Below are positions 13,450 through 20,038 of a stretch of DNA of 31,781 nucleotides, piece after piece. The translations under genes were made by a program, and so were the position numbers. The notes below the pieces were generated by a model. It was not told the origin of the DNA. It saw nothing but the letters and a program-made list of their open reading frames with translations, and searched no databases. The DNA lies in the IMG/VR virus record IMGVR_UViG_3300034198_010292, positions 1 to 31,781 of that record; one strand, given 5' to 3'. The stretch comes from a virus. Within the stretch, counting starts at the first letter, position 1; each line of letters opens with the position of its first letter.

Positions 13450-13656
13450 ATGAAAAAATGTGTTATTTGTAAATCACAAATTATAGGATTTGGACATAAT
13501 CCATATCCAATCTTCAACAAAGGACGTTGTTGTGAGTATTGTAATTCTGATTATGTTTTTAGTATAAGAATGTTAGAGAAGATTAATCCGTCACTTGCTG
13601 AGTCGGTATTAAAACAATTTCATCTTGGCAGAAAAATCAATAGTATTGGTATATAA
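13450..13656 (+). CDS. Small zinc-ribbon protein of a common phage type
   Basis: ATG 13450 (MKKCVICKSQIIGFGHNPYP) follows the upstream stop by one base and is preferred to an in-frame ATG at 13423. In 68 aa it has CVIC near the start and GRCCEYCNSDYV in the middle, forming a four-Cys zinc site, with the G-x-G-x-x-x-x-P signature and SIRMLEKI tail. Short proteins of this pattern are widespread in phage early regions as unnamed genes. It is the last gene before the terminator cluster at 13661. Confidence 0.72.
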   Translation: MKKCVICKSQIIGFGHNPYPIFNKGRCCEYCNSDYVFSIRMLEKINPSLAESVLKQFHLGRKINSIGI

Positions 13657-13660
13657 AAAA

Positions 13661-13721
13661 CTCCAAGAACAGTATCCTTGGAGGGTCTAAAAGAAATTTG
13701 CTTTTAGAGGGGTTGTTTTTT
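13661..13721 (+). terminator. Tandem hairpin terminator of the plus-strand operon
   Basis: Hairpin 1 pairs CTCCAAG (13661-13667) with CTTGGAG (13677-13683). Hairpin 2 pairs TCTAAAAG (13686-13693) with CTTTTAGA (13701-13708) and is followed by GGGGTTGTTTTTT ending at 13721. It lies directly after the last plus-strand stop (13656). Confidence 0.78.
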
Positions 13722-13746
13722 AAAAAACCCCCAGGGTTGGGGGTTT
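13722..13746 (-). terminator. GC-rich terminator, best on the minus strand
   Basis: AAACCCCC (13725-13732) pairs with GGGGGTTT (13739-13746) around a 6-base loop. On the minus strand the stem is followed by a run of T's (A's at 13722-13727), so it ends the structural-gene transcript that passes the gene at 13839-14105. A weaker T-run on the plus strand may allow it to act in both directions. Confidence 0.8.
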
Positions 13747-13751
13747 ATGTA

Positions 13752-13819
13752 GTAGAGGAATGAAAGGAATTACTAATAAATAAAATGAAATGTTTCCTCT
13801 ACATTTTTCACCAGTGAAA
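13752..13819. other. Inverted repeats between convergent operons
   Basis: GTAGAGGAA (13752-13760) pairs with TTCCTCTAC (13794-13802) across a 33-base AT-rich loop, and TTTCAC-CA-GTGAAA (13806-13819) forms a second compact stem. No coding frame covers them. They add to the terminators just left and may stabilise RNA 3' ends, or be a replication or packaging-related site; the sequence alone does not decide. Confidence 0.45.
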
Positions 13820-13838
13820 CACACGACTAAAACTCTGG

Positions 13839-14105
13839 CTACTTAATACGACTATTTAAATCTTTAATTTCTTTTGTTAAGTCTCTCATGACTTCTTTTA
13901 GTTCATCAAACTTTTCTGATAGATTGTGGTATTTATTCAAGTGGTCGTTTTTTAAAACTTCTAAATCACTTGCGATTACTGTTTTTTCATCTTTTAATAC
14001 ACTAATATCATTTAAAGTTTGTCTTACAAAGTATCCAATTATACCTATAATTACACTAAATATAAATGTTAGAACTGCTATTATTATATTATAAATTATT
14101 TCCAT
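13839..14105 (-). CDS. Membrane-anchored coiled-coil protein, 88 aa
   Basis: The N-terminus (MEIIYNIIIAVLTFIFSVII, to about residue 27) is one transmembrane helix; the rest (28-88) is a charged coiled coil (SEKFDELKEVMRDLTKEIKD). This layout resembles holin-like or spanin-like inner-membrane phage proteins. It is the last gene of the structural transcript and is followed by the terminator at 13722-13746. A lysis function is a reasonable guess, not shown. Confidence 0.62.
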   Translation of the reverse strand: MEIIYNIIIAVLTFIFSVIIGIIGYFVRQTLNDISVLKDEKTVIASDLEVLKNDHLNKYHNLSEKFDELKEVMRDLTKEIKDLNSRIK

Positions 14106-14108
14106 AGT

Positions 14109-14261
14109 TTAATACTCACTTAAATTATCTTCATGTCTCCAATCATCTTCTGTTTTAGACTTGATTAATGGAACCACAATCTTTTTCTGTTTCTTTTTTA
14201 AAAATTTTAAAAGTTTTACAACGTTTTCAATATTTACTCCTCTCTCGTTTTCTTTTGTCAT
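14109..14261 (-). CDS. Hypothetical basic protein, 50 aa
   Basis: The frame runs from ATG 14261 (MTKENERGVNIENVVKLLKF) to TAA at 14111-14109. The middle is very basic (LLKFLKKKQKKIVV) and the end acidic. The ATG overlaps the stop of the HNH gene (ATGA), and the next gene follows after 3 bases, so it fits the operon. It is unrecognised; the basic helix could bind membrane or nucleic acid. Confidence 0.55.
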   Translation of the reverse strand: MTKENERGVNIENVVKLLKFLKKKQKKIVVPLIKSKTEDDWRHEDNLSEY

Positions 14262-14707
14262 ATTACATGATACTTTTCTTTTGCTTTCAGATAGGCTGCT
14301 CTCGCTTCTTCTTCTGTATTGAACATTCCTAAGTAGATTCCTTTTTTATTAATAGTTATTGAAGCTTGCCATTTATTTCTTTTTTTGTGAAAGTGAAAGC
14401 CTTTACCAAATCTATTCCATTGATTTTGTTGTCTTGTTACTGATCTTAAATTACTAATTCTGTTATCATGTCTAACACAATTAATGTGATCAATTTCAGT
14501 AACAACCTCTTTATTTACCCAATACCAAATAAAATGGTGACCTTTTATATAAATTTGTTCGTCTTCATGTTTAAATGAAAATAATTTATATCCTTGTGAG
14601 CATATACCTTTTAATTCAATCAATTTTTTATTAAAAATTTTACCCGTTTCAGGATCACATGTATATCCTTTTTCTACTGCTAATTTCATTCTATCTATTC
14701 TTTCCAT
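14258..14707 (-). CDS. HNH homing endonuclease with AP2-like DNA-binding domain
   Basis: This 149-aa protein carries the HNH nuclease core in VVTEIDHINCVRHDNRISNL (about 68-87, with D-H, N and N/H residues), followed by RSVTRQQNQWNR. The C-terminal GFHFHKKRNKWQASITINKK, then GIYLGMFNTEEEARAAYLKA, is the AP2/integrase-like DNA-binding fold typical of phage homing endonucleases. It is inserted between the head-tail connector and the membrane-protein genes, a usual site for a selfish endonuclease. Together with the GIY-YIG gene it brackets the early operon. Confidence 0.9.
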   Translation of the reverse strand: MERIDRMKLAVEKGYTCDPETGKIFNKKLIELKGICSQGYKLFSFKHEDEQIYIKGHHFIWYWVNKEVVTEIDHINCVRHDNRISNLRSVTRQQNQWNRFGKGFHFHKKRNKWQASITINKKGIYLGMFNTEEEARAAYLKAKEKYHVI

Positions 14708-14736
14708 AGTTATTATATAAATAAAATGTTATTTTG

Positions 14737-15339
14737 TTAGAGACTTATTGGTCCGCCATTGGGTCCCGAGCAACATCCACCTTCACCCCAGAATGAATTA
14801 CCACGTCTTCCACGAGAACCTCTTCCGTATTTTGATGTGTATATCATATTGAACCCTGTTAATGTTGCAGGTGCGATTCTTTCAACTCCGTTTAATTGGT
14901 AGTATTCTAAAAATTCTCCTGGGTTATTGATTATGTATTCTCTTACACGCTGATCATAGAAACCCGAGTCATTCATTTGTAGACTTTTTAACCATTTCAA
15001 GTCGCCTGTTGTTACGCCTGTTGCGTGATCTGATGTTTGTTGGACGATAGCTTTGTTCGTTATCTTCCAATTAATGAATGGAATACTTTCATATATTGTC
15101 CATTCTAAAAGTGCCGGTTGAACGTAATTATTTAAAAGTGTTTGGTAGAATGTTGAATTGAATGTTCCTGAAGCAGCTTGATTCATTAAACTTTCATAAA
15201 GGTCTTGACCTAATATAATTTGAGTATGTAGGTCTTGTGCCTTTCTGATATAGTATTGTAATAGTTTATCATCTACATTTGATTCCACAATACTTCTTTC
15301 TTTGATATATTGTGTTGTTATAAATTCTATAAAAGCCAT
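14737..15339 (-). CDS. Head-tail connector protein
   Basis: This 200-aa protein lies directly after the portal gene. The N-terminal helical part (ESNVDDKLLQYYIRKAQDLH, then TQIILGQDLYESLMN) follows the gp6-like adaptor plan seen in Bacteroidota phages (DUF6712-like), in which the protein forms a ring under the portal. The C-terminus is Gly/Arg-rich and ends with GEGGCCSGPNGGPISL, an unusual flexible tail. The call rests on position and the helical pattern. Confidence 0.65.
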   Translation of the reverse strand: MAFIEFITTQYIKERSIVESNVDDKLLQYYIRKAQDLHTQIILGQDLYESLMNQAASGTFNSTFYQTLLNNYVQPALLEWTIYESIPFINWKITNKAIVQQTSDHATGVTTGDLKWLKSLQMNDSGFYDQRVREYIINNPGEFLEYYQLNGVERIAPATLTGFNMIYTSKYGRGSRGRRGNSFWGEGGCCSGPNGGPISL

Positions 15340-15356
15340 ATTTTATTTATTATTTT

Positions 15357-16955
15357 TTATACTACTCCACCTTTTCTTCCAGGATATCCATTATCAACTA
15401 AAACGTCCCATACCGCTGCACCCATAGATGGAGTTTTTCCTTCTTGCCATGAACCCCATTTATTAGAACCTGATGTTTTACATACTGCGTCACCAAGTAC
15501 AAATTGTTCAAAGATTTCAATAGGTAGGTTGTCATAGATATATGTAGTTCCATCATTAAATTTGATTACAAGTTCTTGTTTTACATCATCATATTTATAT
15601 TTCCATACATTAGATGACTTTATAGCGTTGTTAGCTGTTCTTGCATTACCATAAGTGATTTTAAATTGATTTAATATACTCTGTTTTTCTGTTGTGTTTG
15701 ATCCACTTTCAATTAATCGGTTAGCTTCTTCTGGTCTATATCCACAAGATATAAGAACTTGTTTCTTTTGTTCGTTAGGTATTTGTGCCGTGATTACTGA
15801 TAATAAATCTGATACTGATAATTCAACATCATAATCTAATTCATATTTATTTAAAAAGATTTCACCGGCTCCATTAATTGAACCTAAACGATTAAAGACT
15901 TTCTCTAAGAAGTTTTGTTTAGGTGTCACATACTGTGCTTGGAATTGTTGTAGATCGTTGATTGTAGCCGTTTTATTTACCATCATTCCTTCTTGCATTA
16001 CACCAAATAGTGTTGGTGATGTTGCACGGTGTCCTGTCATTATACCTTCTGTGATTTCTTTATTGAGTTGAATAAATCTTTCGTCTGATGAATTTTGATC
16101 CATAGTTTCAAATGTGATTTTATCTTCGTCTCCATTTGAAAATGTGATTACAGGAGCATTTGCATTATTTGTTCCTTCAAATTCCATTCTCAATCTATTA
16201 ATTTCACGATCCATTTGATCATCATTAGGAATTCCGTTAGGTATATTTATTCTCATACCTGGTGTGAAGCCATTTTTAGCGGCATTTAAATGAAAGTTAG
16301 ATATTTCGTATTCTAATTCACACCAACGAGCGGCTGACATATAATCAGGTATTCCATAAACTTCGGATGATGGATCATATCTTTTAGCGTATAAGATTTG
16401 ATTAGCATCTTTTCTGTTTATAGTTGAAAATTTAGGTACATAAACAATTGGTGTTGAAGACCATTTAACCCAGTTATTACAGATATAATATCCGTCATCA
16501 TTACCTTCTTCATCTTTTATTTTAGCTCTTAATTTGTGCACAGGAATATGATTGATAGCTTTGATACTTTCTCTGTCTTTATTCCATATAATTTCAAGTG
16601 CAAATGCTCCGAAGATTTCAAAATCATAAGCTGCTCTTGCGACTATTTCATCAAGGTCTGCTTCTCCGAACGGGTTTTTTAAAAAGTTTATTGTTGGTGC
16701 GTTTAGTCCTTCCTTTTGCCATCCATTTCCGGCGATTAATTGTTGTTTAGTAGTGATTAGTGCGTTATGTTTAGGACTTCTTCCAAGTAAACCCAAATAA
16801 TAATTGGGCATCAAATTATCTGAGCCATAATTTACCCATCCATTTGTGTTTTTAGTTTCCTTATATAGAGGAATGTTTATGTCACTTTGTAAATTAAACT
16901 TTTTCAAGACATACCTTTTCATTTCGTTTATATCTTTATTGATTTGCTCGTTCAT
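15357..16955 (-). CDS. Portal protein with C-terminal KTSC-like domain
   Basis: This 532-aa protein has the portal pattern: an N-terminal DNLMPNYYLGLLGRSPKHNA segment, a central RYDPSSEVYGIPDYMSA stretch, and ITEGIMTGHRATSPTLFGVM with the following helical stem. It forms the dodecameric ring through which DNA enters and leaves. From about residue 445 to 503 a separate domain resembles KTSC: SSNVWKYKYDDVKQELVIKF, NDGTTYIYDNLPIEIFEQFV and ending in SMGAAVWDVLV. Such a domain is normally a short stand-alone protein, so the fusion is notable. The gene follows the 135-aa gene by 14 bases and is expressed with it. Confidence 0.85.
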   Translation of the reverse strand: MNEQINKDINEMKRYVLKKFNLQSDINIPLYKETKNTNGWVNYGSDNLMPNYYLGLLGRSPKHNALITTKQQLIAGNGWQKEGLNAPTINFLKNPFGEADLDEIVARAAYDFEIFGAFALEIIWNKDRESIKAINHIPVHKLRAKIKDEEGNDDGYYICNNWVKWSSTPIVYVPKFSTINRKDANQILYAKRYDPSSEVYGIPDYMSAARWCELEYEISNFHLNAAKNGFTPGMRINIPNGIPNDDQMDREINRLRMEFEGTNNANAPVITFSNGDEDKITFETMDQNSSDERFIQLNKEITEGIMTGHRATSPTLFGVMQEGMMVNKTATINDLQQFQAQYVTPKQNFLEKVFNRLGSINGAGEIFLNKYELDYDVELSVSDLLSVITAQIPNEQKKQVLISCGYRPEEANRLIESGSNTTEKQSILNQFKITYGNARTANNAIKSSNVWKYKYDDVKQELVIKFNDGTTYIYDNLPIEIFEQFVLGDAVCKTSGSNKWGSWQEGKTPSMGAAVWDVLVDNGYPGRKGGVV

Positions 16956-16969
16956 ATATTTATTTATTT

Positions 16970-17377
16970 TTATATTCTGTCCATGTTATTGTATGTAAGA
17001 ACTGTTCCTGATGATTGAGTGTAACTTAAATATTGTGAATATGTTGCATTTAAAACAAGTATTCCGTTTTCTACTTCTTTTACTGCATTATTTAAATTTA
17101 AATCGTATGGATTATTCATTTGATAAACAAAGTATTGATATTCACCTGCTGGTATATTTATAATACCTTGTGTTAGTCCTACTGGTGTTGCAATAGATAC
17201 TGTAAATGAATTATAGTACCAAGGTGTAGTTGAACTATCATCTTGATAGAATACTGTTTCAACTAAACTTTGTTTATTTACAAGTTTCCAAGTAAAATAA
17301 GGATTTACAAGGTTAGTTGAGTTTTCATAAAGTGTAACATTCAATAAGTTACTTTGTGTTGGTGATAGTATCAACAT
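16970..17377 (-). CDS. Probable virion neck or tail accessory protein, 135 aa
   Basis: MLILSPTQSNLLNVTLYENS starts a beta-rich protein with the segment NPYFTWKLVNKQSLVETVFY, then DDSSTTPWYYNSFTVSI and IPAGEYQYFVYQM. Proteins with this YFTWK...YYNxFTVS pattern are familiar to me from structural regions of Bacteroidota phages and are immunoglobulin-like in appearance; no precise function is established. It overlaps the 60-aa gene upstream by 29 bases and precedes the portal. Confidence 0.55.
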   Translation of the reverse strand: MLILSPTQSNLLNVTLYENSTNLVNPYFTWKLVNKQSLVETVFYQDDSSTTPWYYNSFTVSIATPVGLTQGIINIPAGEYQYFVYQMNNPYDLNLNNAVKEVENGILVLNATYSQYLSYTQSSGTVLTYNNMDRI

Positions 17378-17531
17378 TTTTTTCTACTACTTTTTTATCT
17401 TCTTCAAATGCATCTGGATAAGCCTTTGAATATATATTGTAAAGTGATTCACTTACATATCTTAAAATCACATCTGAACCACTAATTGGACAATTTACTT
17501 TTGTGTCTAAATATTCTATTTTAATCTTCAT
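17349..17531 (-). CDS. Hypothetical protein, 60 aa
   Basis: MKIKIEYLDTKVNCPISGSD starts a small alpha/beta protein with the segment VILRYVSESLYNIYSKAYPD and an acidic tail. It is the first gene after a terminator (17577-17606) and has an excellent class I element 4 bases upstream (17536-17563), so it begins the portal-connector transcript. The function is unknown. Confidence 0.6.
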   Translation of the reverse strand: MKIKIEYLDTKVNCPISGSDVILRYVSESLYNIYSKAYPDAFEEDKKVVEKNVDTITNTK

Positions 17532-17535
17532 ATAT

Positions 17536-17563
17536 TATATATATCTTTTTTGTGAAAAATACT
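17536..17563 (-). promoter_or_regulatory. Class I phage promoter-like element of the portal operon
   Basis: On the minus strand this is AGTATTTT (17563-17556), 10 bases, GATATATATA (17545-17536), identical in both boxes and spacing to 2506-2533. It lies between a terminator and the first gene of the portal transcript, the clearest context for promoter function. Confidence 0.68.
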
Positions 17564-17576
17564 TTTTTTTTCATAT

Positions 17577-17606
17577 AAAAAAACCCGAAGCATATGCCCG
17601 GGTTTT
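17577..17606 (-). terminator. Rho-independent terminator after the tail-tube gene
   Basis: On the minus strand AAAACCCG (17606-17599) reads into CGGGTTTT (17587-17580 on the other arm), an 8-bp stem with an 11-base loop holding GCATATGC, followed by T's (A's at 17577-17583). It closes the transcript ending at 17635 and is immediately followed by a new promoter-like element. Confidence 0.85.
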
Positions 17607-17634
17607 CCTCTTACACTATTTATAGTTCTTGGAA

Positions 17635-18153
17635 TTATATTCCGAACTGACTTGCTGCGTATGTTGAGATTTGAGTTAATACCTGGTCTGATAAACTTGT
17701 TAGTGTTATCATAGCCCCGTTCAAATCTGTTCCTGCTTTTCCTAATCCAGCATCTGATGCTGATACAAGAGCTGGTGATTTTAGACCCATAATGAAATAA
17801 TTTCCATTGTTATCTAAAATAAGTGCTCTCCAAGTACCTTGGTCTAATGCTCTGATTTTTTCAATTACAGCCGCTGTTATATTATAAACATTAAAACTTA
17901 AAGTTTGTGTTCTTTTATAAGCGTTGTTTTCAGTGTTGTATTCACCTGGTGCTGTATAAGATGCAACCTCTGGATTTTGAAGGAATTGTACCGCAGAAGA
18001 TGTTCCTCCTGAAAATGTTCCAATTGTTAGTCCGTCAGTTTGATATTGATAAGTTAATGATGTTCCATTATAGCTTACTAACCAAATCGTATTAACACCA
18101 GCAACAGCTTTACAAGGAATTGGATTTTGTCCTGATGATAAAGTACATGCCAT
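17635..18153 (-). CDS. Major tail (tube) protein, probable
   Basis: ATG 18153 (MACTLSSGQNPIPCKAVAGV) gives 172 aa; an upstream TTG frame from 18183 enters a hairpin and is less likely. The sequence is beta-rich: YNTENNAYKRTQTLSFNVYN, then LILDNNGNYFIMGLKS and GTDLNGAMITLTSLSDQVL. This DNNGNY...DLNGAxxTxT pattern is shared by tube-like structural proteins of Bacteroidota phages in my experience. The position after the capsid gene also fits. It would stack as hexameric rings around the tape measure protein. Confidence 0.68.
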   Translation of the reverse strand: MACTLSSGQNPIPCKAVAGVNTIWLVSYNGTSLTYQYQTDGLTIGTFSGGTSSAVQFLQNPEVASYTAPGEYNTENNAYKRTQTLSFNVYNITAAVIEKIRALDQGTWRALILDNNGNYFIMGLKSPALVSASDAGLGKAGTDLNGAMITLTSLSDQVLTQISTYAASQFGI

Positions 18154-18177
18154 ATTCTTCTGTTTTATTTTTTTCTT

Positions 18178-18229
18178 TATCAAAGGGTCAAGCTTTCAAC
18201 TGATTCAGTATAACCTGACCCTATTGATA
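18178..18229 (-). other. Long stem-loop between capsid and tube genes
   Basis: TATCAAAGGGTCA (18178-18190) pairs with TGACCCTATTGATA (18216-18229) over 13 bp with one bulged base; the 25-base loop contains a small palindrome, ACTGATTCAGT. On the minus strand no T-run follows (A-rich sequence instead), so it is not a standard terminator for the capsid message. It may be an RNA processing or 3'-protection signal that lets the capsid transcript outnumber its downstream part. Confidence 0.6.
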
Positions 18230-18238
18230 ATTGTTTTT

Positions 18239-19216
18239 TTATTTTCTCTTGTAGATTACATATTGAGGGTAAGCTACTTGAATACCTTGTTTCCAAGCAA
18301 TTCTTGTCATAATAGTTTTTGTTGGGAAATCAAAATACATATTAAAGTTAGAACTGTCTGAGATTAAATCTGTACCGAAGGCGATGTTTTGTCTTGGTGT
18401 TAAGATCGCTGTTCCTTTAACATAGTTAAGACCTCTTGTTGCTACAACTCTCACGTTTGGTGAACCTGGATAGATGAAATCCCATGTGTTTGGATCTGCA
18501 CCCCAGCTGATGTGGAATTGATTTAATTGTCTTAACGCAAATGTTAATGTTTGGAAGTCAGCGTAACCCAATAAACAGATTAATTCTTCTGCTAAGATGT
18601 CTGGTTGATTTACGATCGCTGTTTGGATCAAGTTATCAACAACTGAAATTGCGTTTGTTGATGTAAATGCTCCTGTTCCAGAGTAAGTTGATGTGATTAC
18701 AGACGCTGTTGCTGAAGTTGAATCCAAGATGTAAAGTAAACCATTACATTGTGTTAATGAAGAAGAGTATGTTCCTGAAACTGCTCCTGCGATCGCTAAG
18801 TCTTCTACTCCTGCTGCAACTTTTGCTTGCATGTCAGCTACGTAAGTTTTTGCGAATACTTCTGGGTCTAAAGTTTCACCGTTAGAACCTGCTTTCATTA
18901 ACATACCGAACCAGTATTGTTCAAGGTCTTCAAGACATACTGCTGTCTCAACTTTTAGACGACATACATCAAGATTTCTTTGTGCTGGTGTGAATGAACC
19001 AGTTGCATTGATTGTACCACCAAGGTTACAACCACCAGCTTGGATAACTACGTTTGAAGTTGAGTAGTTGATCGCTACTGAATTTTTTACTCCTTCAATA
19101 GTATTGATATACTTAAAAAGAGTTGGAGCAAGAACTGACTGTCTTAATAGAGGTTGTGACAACTGATCTGTATAAGATGTTAGTGATGCTAAATAAGGTG
19201 TAATTGCTATTGCCAT
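18239..19216 (-). CDS. Major capsid protein (HK97-fold)
   Basis: This 325-aa protein is of typical size. It starts MAIAITPYLASLTSYTDQLS and shows the alpha/beta pattern of HK97-type shells: a central helix EELICLLGYADFQTLTFALR (spine/A-domain region) and a C-terminal TPRQNIAFGTDLISDSSNFN then PTKTIMTRIAWKQGIQVAYP, as in capsid proteins from Bacteroidota phages. Codons are richer in GC-ending and preferred types than in neighbouring genes, as expected of a highly expressed gene. It lies directly after scaffold and protease genes, and a stable stem-loop follows. Confidence 0.85.
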   Translation of the reverse strand: MAIAITPYLASLTSYTDQLSQPLLRQSVLAPTLFKYINTIEGVKNSVAINYSTSNVVIQAGGCNLGGTINATGSFTPAQRNLDVCRLKVETAVCLEDLEQYWFGMLMKAGSNGETLDPEVFAKTYVADMQAKVAAGVEDLAIAGAVSGTYSSSLTQCNGLLYILDSTSATASVITSTYSGTGAFTSTNAISVVDNLIQTAIVNQPDILAEELICLLGYADFQTLTFALRQLNQFHISWGADPNTWDFIYPGSPNVRVVATRGLNYVKGTAILTPRQNIAFGTDLISDSSNFNMYFDFPTKTIMTRIAWKQGIQVAYPQYVIYKRK

Positions 19217-19245
19217 ATACTTTTATTTTTATTTTTTATACTTTT

Positions 19246-19986
19246 TTAGTTTGATATAGTAAATGAACCTCCGAAACCAGGACTTGTTCTTGCCTTAGCC
19301 ATTAATTCATTCATTTCGTTTGCATTAAAGTTGTGTACTTTTTCTGTGTTTTCAGTTTTAACTTTTGAAAAACCTTTATAGTTCACATAATCTTTAATTT
19401 CATCCATTATGTTTCCAGAACCAGAGATTTTAGATTTAATTCCTTCTGAACTTTCTCTATTCAACTCTTCTTTTGTTTGTGAGAACATTTTAGACATTTT
19501 GTTATTTAGTTTATTCATTTCAGTTTCCTGTTTAGACATTAAACCTTGTAACATTTCTGTGATTTTTTCGAGTGCTGACTCTAAAGCCGCAATTCTTTCT
19601 TCAACTCCTGAAGCTGCATCTTCCATGTCTGTTACGTTTGTTGGTTCAGCCATAGTTTCTGCTTCTGGCGCTGCTGTTTCTTCTGGACTTTCAGTTCCTT
19701 CTTCTTCAGAAGCTGCGATTTCAGCAATAATTCCATCAACGATTTCAATTGTGTTACCGTCAAGTAATACATATTCTCCATCTTCACACGGTGTCAATTC
19801 ACCAGCCTCATTGATGTGGAAACAAGGAGTTCCAACTTTCAATTCGTCGCCTTCATTTATGTAAATTGTTTCACCACCAGTTGTTTCAAGAGCCGTATTT
19901 GCGAACTTTTGAGATTTGAATTTCAAATAGTTTTCATAAACTGCTTTCAATTCTTCTGCTTTCTTTTTAATTTCAGTTACATTCAT
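19246..19986 (-). CDS. Capsid assembly scaffold-like protein
   Basis: This 246-aa protein begins with a helix (MNVTEIKKKAEELKAVYENY), then a small beta-domain (INEGDELKVGTPCFHINEAG to about residue 90), a highly acidic Ala/Glu/Pro-rich linker (about 92-125) and a strong coiled coil (EERIAALESALEKITEMLQG, about 128-175). The C-terminal end SPGFGGSFTISN may bind the capsid. Its place between the XkdF-type protease and the capsid gene is that of a scaffold. It is probably cleaved by the protease. Confidence 0.72.
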   Translation of the reverse strand: MNVTEIKKKAEELKAVYENYLKFKSQKFANTALETTGGETIYINEGDELKVGTPCFHINEAGELTPCEDGEYVLLDGNTIEIVDGIIAEIAASEEEGTESPEETAAPEAETMAEPTNVTDMEDAASGVEERIAALESALEKITEMLQGLMSKQETEMNKLNNKMSKMFSQTKEELNRESSEGIKSKISGSGNIMDEIKDYVNYKGFSKVKTENTEKVHNFNANEMNELMAKARTSPGFGGSFTISN

Positions 19987-20038
19987 ATTTTAACTTTTTA
20001 TATTTTATTCAGATATATCTATATATACCTGATTTTTT

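Noticed and set aside
13657-13838. Possible tRNA in the intergenic hairpin region
   Set aside because: The stems do not form an acceptor-anticodon-T arm arrangement, and no TTC-type T loop or CCA end is seen.
18154-18183. Ten-codon N-terminal extension of the tail-tube gene from TTG 18183
   Set aside because: The extension is poly-Lys-like, begins inside the stem-loop, and the ATG at 18153 has a normal A-rich leader.
18178-18229. Stem-loop as a terminator
   Set aside because: A T-run follows only on the plus strand, where no gene is transcribed; on the minus strand A-rich sequence follows.
20010-20031. AT-rich inverted repeat with TATATAGATATATC between protease and scaffold genes
   Set aside because: It resembles the TATATA box of class I elements but lacks the AGTATTTT box at the fixed spacing, so I do not call it a promoter.
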